Below are positions 8,667 through 17,738 of a DNA stretch of 33,763 nt, piece after piece; the stretch's first letter is position 1, and each line of letters opens with the position of its first letter. The stretch spans positions 1-33,763 of the forward strand of contig JAAWOG010000041.1 of NCBI GenBank assembly GCA_022799355.1, read 5' to 3'. The notes beneath the pieces were generated by a model. It was not told where the DNA came from. It did not search any database and was given only the letters and a program-made list of their open reading frames with translations. The DNA comes from Lachnospiraceae bacterium. Lineage in GTDB: Bacteria > Bacillota > Clostridia > Lachnospirales > Lachnospiraceae. The translations under genes and the position numbers were made by a program.

Positions 8667-9509
8667 TTACCCTTTCACGGCGCCCGCAGTCAGGCTTTCC
8701 ACCACCTGCTTTTGCAGAACGATAAACAAAATGATAGTCGGCAGTACCGTCATCACCACCGCGGCAAACAACGCCGAATAATTGTTGGCGAAAGTTCCCA
8801 TATAGTAATTCAGAGCAATCGGCACGGTCCTCGCGGAATCTCCGCTGGTCAGCATCAGAGCAAAATAAAATTCATTCCATGTGTTGATAAACTGCAAAAG
8901 CGCTATCGTCACAAGCCCTGGCTTTGCCAGCGGAAGAATGATGTAAAAAAACGTCTGCAAAAAGGATGCCCCGTCAATGTAGGCGGACTCTTCCAGCGCC
9001 GTGGATATCGTCTTATAATAGCTGACCATCACAAAAAAGGACATCGGGATTCCCATCGCCGAATACACAATGATCAGCCCCGGCTTGGTATCAAAAATAT
9101 GAAGCTTTTGAAACATGGCAAATAACGGCTGTGATATTGCCTGCGCCGGCAGCATCAGAGACGCCGAAATCAGCAGGACAATCAGTGTCTTTAACCGAAA
9201 GCGGAATCTGGAAATAATATAAGCGCACATTGCCACCAGCGCCACCGTCACCAGTACACTGCTCCCCACAATAATGACACTGTTGCAAAAATATCTGGCA
9301 ATCGGAGCATACTGAAAAGCCGCCCTGTAATTATCCGGTTTAAAAGACGAAGGCAGGGAAAGCGCGGAAGAATTGATCTCCGCATAAGTTTTAAAGGAAC
9401 TCATCGCCGCCCACAAAATCGGTCCTACCGCAATCAGTGTAAAAAAGATCAGAAACACATATTTCGCGGCTTTTGCCGCATATACAACGCCCTGTGGTGT
9501 CTTTTTCAT
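8667..9509 (-). CDS. Carbohydrate ABC transporter permease (MalG type)
   Basis: A 280-residue inner-membrane permease of the CUT1 family with about six transmembrane helices. The EAA loop that docks the ATPase is visible near residues 165-190 (EESAYIDGASFLQTFFYIIL). It pairs with the MalF-type permease encoded just upstream; the ATG overlaps the preceding stop by one base (TAATG), so the two are translationally coupled. No ATPase gene is in the cluster. In Firmicutes a shared MsmK-like ATPase encoded elsewhere often serves such transporters. Confidence 0.94.
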   Translation of the reverse strand: MKKTPQGVVYAAKAAKYVFLIFFTLIAVGPILWAAMSSFKTYAEINSSALSLPSSFKPDNYRAAFQYAPIARYFCNSVIIVGSSVLVTVALVAMCAYIISRFRFRLKTLIVLLISASLMLPAQAISQPLFAMFQKLHIFDTKPGLIIVYSAMGIPMSFFVMVSYYKTISTALEESAYIDGASFLQTFFYIILPLAKPGLVTIALLQFINTWNEFYFALMLTSGDSARTVPIALNYYMGTFANNYSALFAAVVMTVLPTIILFIVLQKQVVESLTAGAVKG

Positions 9510-10396
9510 TATCTTCCATCCTCCTCTCCCGCTTTTGTCATAAACAGCCGCTGTATCAGCAATACCAGTGAGATTCCCGTTATAATCTGCACGACGCCCA
9601 CCGCATTGGCTTTTCCGTAATTATTTTCCAGTGTCGCCGCCTTATATAAATAGATCGGCAGGTTTAATGTACTGGTGCCAGGGCCGCCTTTTGTTGTCAT
9701 ATAAATAATGTCAAACTGGGACACCATAGCCACCGACGCCAGGGTGACACAAGTACCGAAAATATTTTTCATCAGCGGCAGCGTGATATACCGGTCCACC
9801 TGCCAGGATTTTGCACCGTCCACCCGGGCCGCCTCATAAATCTCCTGGTCCACCGCTCCCATTTCCGCCAAAAAGATGATCGTGTTAAAGCCGGAATACA
9901 ATATCCACGTAAAAGTGACCGTCCAGAACGCATATCTGGAATTGCCGAACAAATTGGGCACCTGCCCCATATCCGAACCCAGTTTTTCCCACAGGGGCTT
10001 TACCACGCCGAAACTCGGATTCAGCAGCAGCGTAAACATCACGCCGGTTGCCGCCGTAGGTATGATATTGGGGATCATATAAGCGGTCCTTACGATTTTC
10101 CAGCCCTTCGGTTTTCTCCTGAGTATCAGTGCCATCACCAGCCCAAGCGTCACATGGAAAGTGGACTGCAGCAATACCCACAGCAGCGTATTTCCGATGG
10201 ATTTCAGGAAATCCTCATCCCCGAATATGGTCACAAAATTTTTCAGCCCCGCAAACTCCGGCGGCGAAAAAACAGTATAATTACATAAAGAAGTATAAAA
10301 CACCGTCACGATAGGTGCTGCGTAGACAAGGGCGAACAGCAGCATACACGGGACGGTGAACAGGGTGATCCACAACCCTCTGTTTTTGATCTTCAT
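9509..10396 (-). CDS. Carbohydrate ABC transporter permease (MalF type)
   Basis: A permease of about 295 residues with six transmembrane helices and the EAA motif EIYEAARVDGAKSWQVDRYI near residue 195. It forms the channel with the MalG-type partner that follows. I start it at the ATG at 10396 (MKIKNRGLW), because AGGAGGAGG sits immediately upstream; an upstream in-frame start at 10447 lacks such a site. It lies after the sugar-binding protein gene, with an attenuating hairpin in between. Confidence 0.93.
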   Translation of the reverse strand: MKIKNRGLWITLFTVPCMLLFALVYAAPIVTVFYTSLCNYTVFSPPEFAGLKNFVTIFGDEDFLKSIGNTLLWVLLQSTFHVTLGLVMALILRRKPKGWKIVRTAYMIPNIIPTAATGVMFTLLLNPSFGVVKPLWEKLGSDMGQVPNLFGNSRYAFWTVTFTWILYSGFNTIIFLAEMGAVDQEIYEAARVDGAKSWQVDRYITLPLMKNIFGTCVTLASVAMVSQFDIIYMTTKGGPGTSTLNLPIYLYKAATLENNYGKANAVGVVQIITGISLVLLIQRLFMTKAGEEDGR

Positions 10397-10476
10397 GATT
10401 CCTCCTCCTGATACATCCGTGTAAAGATAAGTGATTTCCGGTCCCAAAAGGTCGGCCTTATCCCCATTTTGGTTTT

Positions 10477-10501
10477 AAAAAGGGGCTGCCGATGCAGCCC
10501 C
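10477..10501 (-). terminator. Attenuating terminator between binding protein and permeases
   Basis: GGGGCTG (10482-10488) pairs with CAGCCCC (10495-10501) with a 6-nt loop, followed on the minus strand by TTTTT. It lies 18 bp after the binding-protein stop and before the permeases. A partial terminator here would give more binding protein than permease, a known arrangement in binding-protein-dependent operons. Confidence 0.75.
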
Positions 10502-10518
10502 ACGCCTCTCATGCACAA

Positions 10519-11898
10519 CTACTGATTCTTCTTCGCAGATTCCGACAGTTTTTCACAGAACTCTTCCGGTGTGATATTCCCATAAGCAAGTTCGGGAAGT
10601 TCCGTTGAAAATGTGTCTATCGTATTCTGGTACCAATAAGCCTGATTCTGGCCGTATGTAACCTTCGCCTGATTCTGAATCTCCAGCACCTGTGCCATCA
10701 GCGGATCACTCTCTGTCAGCGCAGAAGGAATCTCCAGATCATTCGATACCGGCTGCAGCCCTGTCATCTCCAGCGCCTTGATCTGATTCTCGGGCAGTGT
10801 CTCGAATTTCAGGAAAGCAACCGCCGCTTTTATCTTTTCTTCTTCCATAGCACCCACCATATCTCCCGGGGTAGGCACCATTTCCATTCCGTTTCCGGGC
10901 AGTAACATAATGCCGACTTTATCATAAAAGCCTTCCGGCGCCTTCTCCGTCTCGGAAAAATCCGGTATCATCCAGGGACCGTTGGGGAACATCGCCACTT
11001 CTCCGTTAAAGAAATGAGTTGCCATCGGATCGTACTTGCCGCCTACCGCATCCGCCGTAGTATACTCCTGAAACATTCTCTGTATCGTTTCCGCTGCGGC
11101 CGTCACTTCCGGCGTGTTAAAGTCCGTAGGGTACATGCTGTTCATCCACTGATTCCCGGCATCCCCGTTTGTGCCAATCAGCGCACTCATCCACAGATTG
11201 GTCAGCCAGCCGGAATCGGCCGTATCCATGCCCACCGGCGTGATGCCTGCCGCTTTCAGCTTATCACAGGCCTCAAAGAACTCATCCCAGTCAGCATAAG
11301 CCACTTCCGGCGCCTCAATACCTGCCTGCGCAAACAGCTCTTTGTTATAATAAATATAGGAAATTTCCTTGGATACCGGCACGCCATAGATCTTCCCATC
11401 CACCGTGTTAAATTCCAGGGAAGTGTCATCAAAAAGCGCCCTCCACTCCGGATCAGCCTCAAAGTACGGCGTCAGATCGGCCACCTTGCCGGATTTTGCC
11501 GCCAGTTCCGTAATATTGTTGCCGCCGTTGAACACGATATCCGGCAGATCTCCGCTGGAGATCAACAGCTTAATCTTCTGATTGAAGGCATCCGTGGTAG
11601 GAATCTCCTCAAAATGGAACTCTACGTTTTTTCCCTCTTCCGTCTGCTGGAAGGCATCAAACAGATAGGTATAGTACTCCGCCGCATAATCCGTTCCCAC
11701 GTGATAGTTGATCACATCCAGCACGATCTTATCGCCGGAAGAATCCTCTGTGCCCTGCTGCACTTCCTCCGCCGCACCGCCGCTCTGATCCGCCGCCGCT
11801 TCCTGGCTTCCGGCACTGCTGCCGCAGGCTGTCACCCCAAGTACCATCAGCCCGCTCAGCGCCAGCCCCAAAAACCTGCTTACCGTTTTCTTCTTCAT
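10519..11898 (-). CDS. Sugar ABC transporter substrate-binding lipoprotein
   Basis: A 459-residue extracellular solute-binding protein of the CUT1 family (SBP_bac_1). The N terminus has a lysine-rich start, a hydrophobic stretch and a lipobox VTAC with Cys25 as the lipidation site, followed by a Ser/Gln/Ala/Glu-rich linker. It would be anchored outside the membrane and deliver an oligosaccharide to the two permeases. Segments such as GKIYGVPVSKEISYIYYNKELF and FPNGPWMIPDF are typical of this fold. The ATG at 11898 follows AAGGAGGAGAG. It is the first gene of the minus-strand transport-phosphorylase operon and faces the divergent two-component system. Confidence 0.95.
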   Translation of the reverse strand: MKKKTVSRFLGLALSGLMVLGVTACGSSAGSQEAAADQSGGAAEEVQQGTEDSSGDKIVLDVINYHVGTDYAAEYYTYLFDAFQQTEEGKNVEFHFEEIPTTDAFNQKIKLLISSGDLPDIVFNGGNNITELAAKSGKVADLTPYFEADPEWRALFDDTSLEFNTVDGKIYGVPVSKEISYIYYNKELFAQAGIEAPEVAYADWDEFFEACDKLKAAGITPVGMDTADSGWLTNLWMSALIGTNGDAGNQWMNSMYPTDFNTPEVTAAAETIQRMFQEYTTADAVGGKYDPMATHFFNGEVAMFPNGPWMIPDFSETEKAPEGFYDKVGIMLLPGNGMEMVPTPGDMVGAMEEEKIKAAVAFLKFETLPENQIKALEMTGLQPVSNDLEIPSALTESDPLMAQVLEIQNQAKVTYGQNQAYWYQNTIDTFSTELPELAYGNITPEEFCEKLSESAKKNQ

Positions 11899-12170
11899 CT
11901 CTCTCCTCCTTTATGTGATTTGAAAATTTCTGTTGATAAAAAAATTCTATCCCATCCGTCCGCTGATTGGAATAAAATGCCTTGCTGCAACATTGCACTA
12001 TCTCATCATCTCCGATCCCCTGCCCACCCGAAAACGGCAGATAACAACAAAACCTTTCACTTTTATGCTCTCTTTATTAAAAATCTTGCTTATTCGGGAA
12101 AGCACATTGAAGGGGCAATATAAATATGAGATAATATGGAATATGAACTTCCACGGAAACGAGGTAAGAA
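11899..12170. promoter_or_regulatory. Divergent promoter region of sugar operon and two-component system
   Basis: This 272-bp region lies between the binding-protein gene and the sensor kinase. Plus strand: TTGAAG at 12107-12112, 17 bp, GATAAT at 12130-12135, about 36 bp before the kinase ATG, a good sigma-A promoter. Minus strand: a TAGAAT -10 with a poor -35 (TTCCAA, 17-bp spacing), which fits a promoter needing activation, plausibly by the AraC-type regulator. I did not find a convincing catabolite-responsive element. Confidence 0.55.
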
Positions 12171-14003
12171 ATGGAGCCGAAAACACCAAAAAGGATCATA
12201 TCCCTGCGCACCTTTATCACCATAGCGATCTGTCTGACCATTACTCTTATCCTGCTGTTCTCCGGTCTTTTCTATTATAGCAAAACCGCTGACATCCTGC
12301 TGGAAAACTATGAAAGATCCTTTACCTCCCAGCTCAGCCAGGTCAACCAGAAAATTTCCGACCAGATAGCCGCCATAGATTCCGTAGCGCCTCTGTTTTT
12401 GTCCGATATGCAGCTTTTGGAAACACTGGAATCCCCCGATTCCTCACCTGTCGGATACGACAGAAAACTTGCCATTGAGAGACAGATGTCCTCCATGTAT
12501 CACCGGACATCCATCGCAAGCCATAACTTTACGGACTCTATTTTTATCATCAGCAAAAATGAGACGCTCTTCCATATCTATACCTCCGGCTCTTTTGAAC
12601 CCTACGCAAAACAGATGGAGGCACTGCTGGAAGATCTCGATAAGACACAGCCCTACCTTATGTGCCGTATGCTGCCCTTTGATGAGAACAGCATTTATTT
12701 TATCCGCAATCTTTTCAACGGCAATACCGGACATTATATGGGAACCTTCTTTATTAAGATCAACAGGGAAAAATGGATGGAATACTGCGTGGAAGGACTT
12801 GACTCCTCCTGGTTCATCTGCCTTTACAACGAAAATATGACACTTGTGTCAAATCAGGTACTGCAGGAGGAATGCCGGGAACTTTCTGCACTCTTTTCTT
12901 CCTCCGCCTCCCCCAGCGCCTCTTTCCACGAAGAAGTACTCGTCGGAAAACACTATTTTGTGGCATCGGAACGTCTCCCCGGCCTGGGGCTCACTTCAGC
13001 CGTTGTGGCGCCGAAAGATCTTCTGCTGGGAGACCTGAACGAAACGCTCGAAACCTACCTGCTGTTTCTAATCCTCACCCTGTGTATCGCTCTTGCCGCG
13101 GCGATTCTGATCAGTCAGATGATCACCACCCCGATCAAGCGGATGATCTATCATATCAATCAGATTTCCGCCGGCGAAAGCTCCAGACTTCCGCCCATGA
13201 AAATGTATCATGAATTTGAAATATGGGCGGATTCCTTTAACCGGATGCTGCAGCAGCTTGACATTTACTATACGGACAATTTTCAAAAACAGCTCCTTTT
13301 AAAAAATGCGGAAATCCGGGCGCTGCAGTCTCAGATGAATCCTCATTTCCTCTTTAACGTATTAAATACCATCGCCTGGAAAGCCCAGATCATCCAAAAT
13401 GAGGAAATCTATCAAATGGTGATCTCTTTGGGAGAGCTCCTGAAAGCAAATACCCTCTCAAAGGAAACGGATTTTATTACCCTGGAAAAAGAGATGGACT
13501 ATGTAAAGTTTTATATTTATCTGCAGCAACGCCGTTTTGAAGACCGCATTGACTGCGTCATACATATTCCGGATGCCCTGCAGCAATGCAAAGTTCCCTG
13601 TTTCTGTATCCAGCCTCTGGTAGAAAACGCCATTATTCATGGCCTCGAACCCAAAAAGGGAAAAGGAAAACTGATCATACAGATCGTTCCCACTTCCCCG
13701 GAGACTTCCCTAAAGGCTTTCCCGGAGCCGGAGCCGGAAATGGAAATCGCAATCATCGACAACGGCATCGGGTTTTCGGAGATCCCCGATATCCGCAGCA
13801 TTTCCTCCTCCTTAGAGGATTCGCACACGCATATAGGGCTTAAAAATCTGGACAAACGGCTTGAGATGCTTTTCGGGGAAAGGGCGCGGCTCAAAATAGA
13901 GAGCGTGCCGAACCTGTGCACGACTATTTCCTTCCGCCTCCCCATAACCACCGATTCGGACCATGCTTTTCAACGCAGGCACAAATACGGAGAAAACATA
14001 TGA
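12171..14003 (+). CDS. Sensor histidine kinase, YesM type
   Basis: A 610-residue membrane kinase. A transmembrane helix near residues 16-36 is followed by an extracellular sensor domain, a second helix near 295-315, a HAMP region and a His_kinase domain with the phosphorylated His392 in QMNPHFLFNVLNTIAW. The HATPase domain carries the N box ENAIIHGLEPKKGKG, the G1 box DNGIGF, and HIGLKNLDKRLEMLFGE. This family senses sugars or binding-protein complexes outside the cell. Its stop overlaps the start of the response regulator (ATGA). The divergent sugar transporter-phosphorylase operon is its likely target. Confidence 0.95.
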   Translation: MEPKTPKRIISLRTFITIAICLTITLILLFSGLFYYSKTADILLENYERSFTSQLSQVNQKISDQIAAIDSVAPLFLSDMQLLETLESPDSSPVGYDRKLAIERQMSSMYHRTSIASHNFTDSIFIISKNETLFHIYTSGSFEPYAKQMEALLEDLDKTQPYLMCRMLPFDENSIYFIRNLFNGNTGHYMGTFFIKINREKWMEYCVEGLDSSWFICLYNENMTLVSNQVLQEECRELSALFSSSASPSASFHEEVLVGKHYFVASERLPGLGLTSAVVAPKDLLLGDLNETLETYLLFLILTLCIALAAAILISQMITTPIKRMIYHINQISAGESSRLPPMKMYHEFEIWADSFNRMLQQLDIYYTDNFQKQLLLKNAEIRALQSQMNPHFLFNVLNTIAWKAQIIQNEEIYQMVISLGELLKANTLSKETDFITLEKEMDYVKFYIYLQQRRFEDRIDCVIHIPDALQQCKVPCFCIQPLVENAIIHGLEPKKGKGKLIIQIVPTSPETSLKAFPEPEPEMEIAIIDNGIGFSEIPDIRSISSSLEDSHTHIGLKNLDKRLEMLFGERARLKIESVPNLCTTISFRLPITTDSDHAFQRRHKYGENI

Positions 14004-15499
14004 CCTTTAAACTGCTGATCGTAGACGATGAATCCACCATGCGCAAAGGAATCGCCGAATTTATGAACTGGGATTCCATAAACTGTGAAGTCGCCGGCAC
14101 TGCCAGCGATGGGCTTGAAGCCATTGCTTTTCTGGAAAAAAAGGAAGCTGATATTATTATAACGGATATCAAAATGCCCGAAGCGGACGGATTGGCCGTG
14201 GCAAAATATGTGGCTGAAAATTGCCCTGAGACGAAGGTGATCCTATTGACCGGCTATGCGGATTTTGAGTATGCCAAAACCGCCATCCGCTACAATGTGT
14301 CCGCCTTTATTCTGAAACCCACCAACAAAAAAGAGCTTTTTGAGGCGGTTCAGGCAGCGCAGAACCAGCTTCTTACCTCCAGGCGCCACAACAGTATCGC
14401 CAGGGAAAAGGAGGCTTTTTTAAAAGAACAGTTTCTCCAGGAAATGACCGATCAGCCCTATCAGCCACAGTTTGAGGGCAAACTGCAAAATTTCGGCATT
14501 TCCCTGCAAAGTTACTATATCGCGGCATTCAGGCTGATCCCCTACAGTGATGATATCCGTTCTCTGAAAAAGATCATCCTGGATGAAAAGAAACATGCCT
14601 GCTGTTATCGATACAACAATCTGATTATCACGGTCTATTTTTATCATGATCCGGAAAAGATCCGGCAAAACTGCTGTGAAATCGAAGCCATCACGAGCAT
14701 GCTGGATTCCAGGAAAATTTCCGCCGGCATCAGCCGGTATCACAATACGTCCTCCACCTTCCGCCAGGCAGTATCCGAAGCAATCCAGGCACTGACTTTA
14801 AATTTTTATGCGGAAAACAACGTTTCCTTCTTTTCCGAAGAACTGAACGAAGCATGCGATCTGAGCGCTGAAAATTCTCTGGATCTGTTTCAGTTTGAAA
14901 ATCTGCTGCTGGACTGGCAGTTCCAGGATGCGGAAACGCTTTTGATGAATCTTTTTGCCAAATTTAAGCGTAATTTCATCAATGCACAGGATGTGAAAAA
15001 CATCTGCGCCCAGCTTTTTTATATCTGTTCCCGTTTTACCATCAAAAAGGAACTCTCCTCTCTGCCCGGGGAATATTTAAGCACCATCCGTTCCGCCAAC
15101 GATATCTTTGTGCTCGAACAGACCGTCACCGAAATGTTCCACAGGCTGAAACAGAGCCTCCGCGATACCGCCGGCATCCAGGGGCAGCTTGCGGAAAAAG
15201 CGGCAAAATACATTGAGGATAACCTTGCCGCAGATCTTTCCTTAGAGCAGATTGCGGATGCTCTGCATATTTCCGCCTCCCACCTGAGCCGGACCTTTAA
15301 AAAAGCTGCCGGTATATCTCTGACTGACCATATCAACCAGGTCCGTATCAACAAAGCAAAGGAGTTGCTGCGGGGCACGGATATCTATATTTACGCCGTC
15401 TCCGAGATGGTTGGCTATCATGATGCCACCTATTTTTCTTCCATTTTTAAGAAACTTGTGGGCGTCAGCCCTTCGGAGTATCGGAATCCGGAAGGGTAA
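14000..15499 (+). CDS. Response regulator, YesN type (REC plus AraC HTH)
   Basis: A 499-residue regulator. The receiver domain begins LLIVDDE and has the phospho-acceptor Asp56 in IITDIKMPEADGL and the conserved Lys in FILKPTNK. A long middle region follows, then an AraC-family DNA-binding domain with two helix-turn-helix motifs (LSLEQIADALHISASHLSRT and the following VSEMVGYHDATYFSSIFKK). I start it at 14000, where ATGA overlaps the kinase stop, not at the upstream in-frame ATG at 13916. It probably activates the divergent sugar operon. Its last 35 bp overlap the convergent Rpn gene. Confidence 0.95.
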   Translation: MTFKLLIVDDESTMRKGIAEFMNWDSINCEVAGTASDGLEAIAFLEKKEADIIITDIKMPEADGLAVAKYVAENCPETKVILLTGYADFEYAKTAIRYNVSAFILKPTNKKELFEAVQAAQNQLLTSRRHNSIAREKEAFLKEQFLQEMTDQPYQPQFEGKLQNFGISLQSYYIAAFRLIPYSDDIRSLKKIILDEKKHACCYRYNNLIITVYFYHDPEKIRQNCCEIEAITSMLDSRKISAGISRYHNTSSTFRQAVSEAIQALTLNFYAENNVSFFSEELNEACDLSAENSLDLFQFENLLLDWQFQDAETLLMNLFAKFKRNFINAQDVKNICAQLFYICSRFTIKKELSSLPGEYLSTIRSANDIFVLEQTVTEMFHRLKQSLRDTAGIQGQLAEKAAKYIEDNLAADLSLEQIADALHISASHLSRTFKKAAGISLTDHINQVRINKAKELLRGTDIYIYAVSEMVGYHDATYFSSIFKKLVGVSPSEYRNPEG

Positions 15500-16415
15500 G
15501 AAAACTATTGTAGTATTCTTTTGCCTCCTCCATTGATATGCCTAATTTATTTTGAATGCTTTTTATTACTTCATCGCAGGAAAGGCCAAACTCCCGTCCC
15601 ATCTCAATAATTCCCTCTGCCTTTCCCTCCGCCCTCATATCCTCAAACGCTTTACACATATCAAATTCTCCTCTCGCAAAATCTTCCCCTTTTATATCAG
15701 GAATCTTCTTAATATTGGCAAGCCGCATCAGCAATACTTTTGCCTGATTACTCAATTTGCCATACTGCTTTTTATGCTCCGTCAATTTTTCTCTCAGCCT
15801 TTTTTTGTCATCTGCATATCTTAAAAATTCAAACAGATACTGCCACTCCGTATGAAACTGCTTAAATTCCTCATAATCATGATAATCAAAGATATTCAGT
15901 CGATAGTCTGAAATAAAGGGAAGGATTTCCTCGCCTCTTTCCTTCACATCCAGCAATTCATAAAGCGTTTTCGCTCCATCCCAGGATTTTTCCCGTCCAT
16001 AATAGATAATGATCGTAATCACCGGAATAAATCTATCTTCTTTACGCATACCGGAAAGCAATTCTTCCGAAGTCAATCCCTCTTTCTCCGATGCCAAAGC
16101 GTTTTTCAGCTTTTTCCACTGCTTGTCATACGCCATACTCTCTGACAGCATCGCCCGGATTACCATGTGGTAATCTACTTTTGTCTGATTTTCCACCGCG
16201 AATACCGCAAGAAGTGTTCCTTTCCACAACCTGACTTTATCCCGGATGGTTTTTCTCACATCATCTCCTGCAATACTTCTCAGTTCCCCATCCTGTTCAC
16301 TCAATTCTTCCGGCTTTACTACCTGCCTGCCCTCATAGAGTACACCATTTACCAAATCCGCAAAAATCTCCGCATTTTCCAGATAATCGCTCTCAAAGAC
16401 ATCCGTTTTTCCCAT
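15465..16415 (-). CDS. Rpn family recombination-promoting nuclease / PD-(D/E)XK transposase-like protein
   Basis: A 316-residue protein of the Rpn (transposase_31-like, PD-(D/E)XK) family. RpnA-type enzymes are DNA endonucleases that raise recombination and transfer of short sequences. The core is seen at residues 45-90, with a DDVRKTIRDKVRLWKG region and the catalytic-like strand LLAVFAVENQTKVDYHMVIR (Glu-x-Gln). Lower down, FIPVITIIIYYGREKSWDG is also typical. The C-terminal part carries the GKAEGIIEMGREFG stretch common at the ends of these proteins. The start at 16415 follows GGGAGG. No terminal inverted repeats flank it, so it is a single gene rather than an insertion sequence. Its 3' end overlaps the convergent response regulator by 35 bp. 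Confidence 0.88.
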   Translation of the reverse strand: MGKTDVFESDYLENAEIFADLVNGVLYEGRQVVKPEELSEQDGELRSIAGDDVRKTIRDKVRLWKGTLLAVFAVENQTKVDYHMVIRAMLSESMAYDKQWKKLKNALASEKEGLTSEELLSGMRKEDRFIPVITIIIYYGREKSWDGAKTLYELLDVKERGEEILPFISDYRLNIFDYHDYEEFKQFHTEWQYLFEFLRYADDKKRLREKLTEHKKQYGKLSNQAKVLLMRLANIKKIPDIKGEDFARGEFDMCKAFEDMRAEGKAEGIIEMGREFGLSCDEVIKSIQNKLGISMEEAKEYYNSFLTLPDSDTPKG

Positions 16416-16558
16416 GTCTCTTTCCTCCCTTATTTTGTTTTATCATATAAGGGAGCCTTTTTTCACGAACGTGATACGATACACAAGAAATCTAAGAAGT
16501 TCCCAGATATGTGTTTATATACTACTATAATCGGACATATATTGCAATATAATTTTAT

Positions 16559-16600
16559 AAAAAACTTATATCAGCGTAACGGCTTAGCCATCACGCTGAT
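16559..16600 (-). terminator. Terminator after the SPFH gene
   Basis: ATCAGCGT at 16570-16577 pairs with ACGCTGAT at 16593-16600, with an inner hairpin around GGCTAAGCC. On the minus strand it is followed by a run of six T (16564-16559). A second hairpin, GGCCGCA/TGCGGCC at 16619-16625 and 16630-16636, contains the SPFH stop codon in its loop. Together they end the rtcB/tRNA-like/SPFH transcript. Confidence 0.75.
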
Positions 16601-16625
16601 ACATCTGCCTGAATGGCAGGCCGCA

Positions 16626-17735
16626 TCACTGCGGCCGTGCCATTCCTATCATTTTTCCAAGCTGTTCCACAATTCCGGCGCTGCCGTTTACGGATATCTC
16701 GCCTACCCTCTCGCAGATCTTTTCCAGATACTCCAGTTCTTTTAATTTATAGAGCGTCTGGTTCTCTTCCATCAGCTTTGCCGTATTCAGGAGCGATCTG
16801 GTGGAAGCCACCTCTTCCCTCCGGGAGATAACGTTCGCCTGAGCCGTTTTTTCCGCCACAAGTACCTTGTTCATAATTTCCCTGATCTCACCGGGCAGGA
16901 TGATATCCTTGATGCCGGCGGTAAGGAAGTCCACACAGAACATCTCCTCTCTCTCTTTCAGCACCCCGTATATTTCTTTGGATATCTGCTCTTTTGCCTC
17001 CAGTATCTCATCCAGTTTATAATTGCCCGTGATCTCCCGGATGGCAAGCTGTACCGCAGGATAAAGCTGTGTTTTCAGATCGGAGATCGTCGACACAAGT
17101 TTCACCGCGTCCCGCACCTTATACATACATGCCACATTCATCCGGATACCAATCTTGTCTTTCGTCAGTATCTCCTGTCCCACGATATCCAGTTCTCTCT
17201 GCTTCATGTCGATCACAGTATATGTGATAACATGGTTATAGTTCCAGAAACGGTATAATCCTTTAGCGAGAGGCTCCTGCATCACATTGTCATAATAGAC
17301 AAGTCCGACCTCGCCTTCTCCCACCCGCACTTCCGTGTAAAGGCTCTTTGGAAGCACGGACAACATCTGTTTGGAAACCTCCGCACCGATCAGCGGCTCC
17401 TCCATGGACACCACTTTTATTTCATATCGGTCAAACACATTCCAGAAAACATATTCTTCCCGGGTTGCAAAGGAAACCAGATTTCCGTTCCGATAGAGAA
17501 ATCCCACAAAGCCATCCGGTATTTCCATATGTACGGTAGCTTTCAAAAACGCCGGATCGGCAGAAAGCACCTGATAGGGCACATCCGGAAAATTCACCTC
17601 TCCCTCCATCTTCCTGATCACAACCGTATAGCCCGCCATCTGAGAGAAATGATAAATTCCCGTTGTGACTATCTTCTGAAATACTCCCTTCTTTAACACA
17701 AATCCTACCTGATTATCCTTAATAATATATTGCAT
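16626..17735 (-). CDS. SPFH/Band-7 (slipin-like) protein of an RNA-repair locus
   Basis: A 369-residue protein with the SPFH/Band-7 fold. The core lies at about residues 165-300 (region LDIVGQEILTKDKIGIRMNV and the following YKVRDAVKLV), and a coiled-coil-prone tail at about 290-345 (VAEKTAQANVISRREEVAST) normally drives oligomer formation. Two N-terminal segments resemble each other (VGFVLKKGVFQKIVTTGIYHF and VGLVYYDNVMQEPLAKGLYRF, in part), suggesting an internal repeat. I see no transmembrane helix, unlike membrane stomatins, so a cytosolic scaffold is likely. Start: ATG at 17735 has AGGAGG 7 bp upstream; the GTG one codon earlier is too close. It lies downstream of rtcB and of the tRNA-like RNA. 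SPFH proteins in RtcB neighbourhoods have been proposed to scaffold RNA repair together with a tRNA-like RNA; that role is inference here. Confidence 0.88.
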   Translation of the reverse strand: MQYIIKDNQVGFVLKKGVFQKIVTTGIYHFSQMAGYTVVIRKMEGEVNFPDVPYQVLSADPAFLKATVHMEIPDGFVGFLYRNGNLVSFATREEYVFWNVFDRYEIKVVSMEEPLIGAEVSKQMLSVLPKSLYTEVRVGEGEVGLVYYDNVMQEPLAKGLYRFWNYNHVITYTVIDMKQRELDIVGQEILTKDKIGIRMNVACMYKVRDAVKLVSTISDLKTQLYPAVQLAIREITGNYKLDEILEAKEQISKEIYGVLKEREEMFCVDFLTAGIKDIILPGEIREIMNKVLVAEKTAQANVISRREEVASTRSLLNTAKLMEENQTLYKLKELEYLEKICERVGEISVNGSAGIVEQLGKMIGMARPQ

Positions 17736-17738
17736 CAC

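Noticed and set aside
15465-16415. A full insertion sequence around the Rpn gene
   Set aside because: I see no terminal inverted repeats or target duplication at either end. Rpn genes usually occur as single genes.
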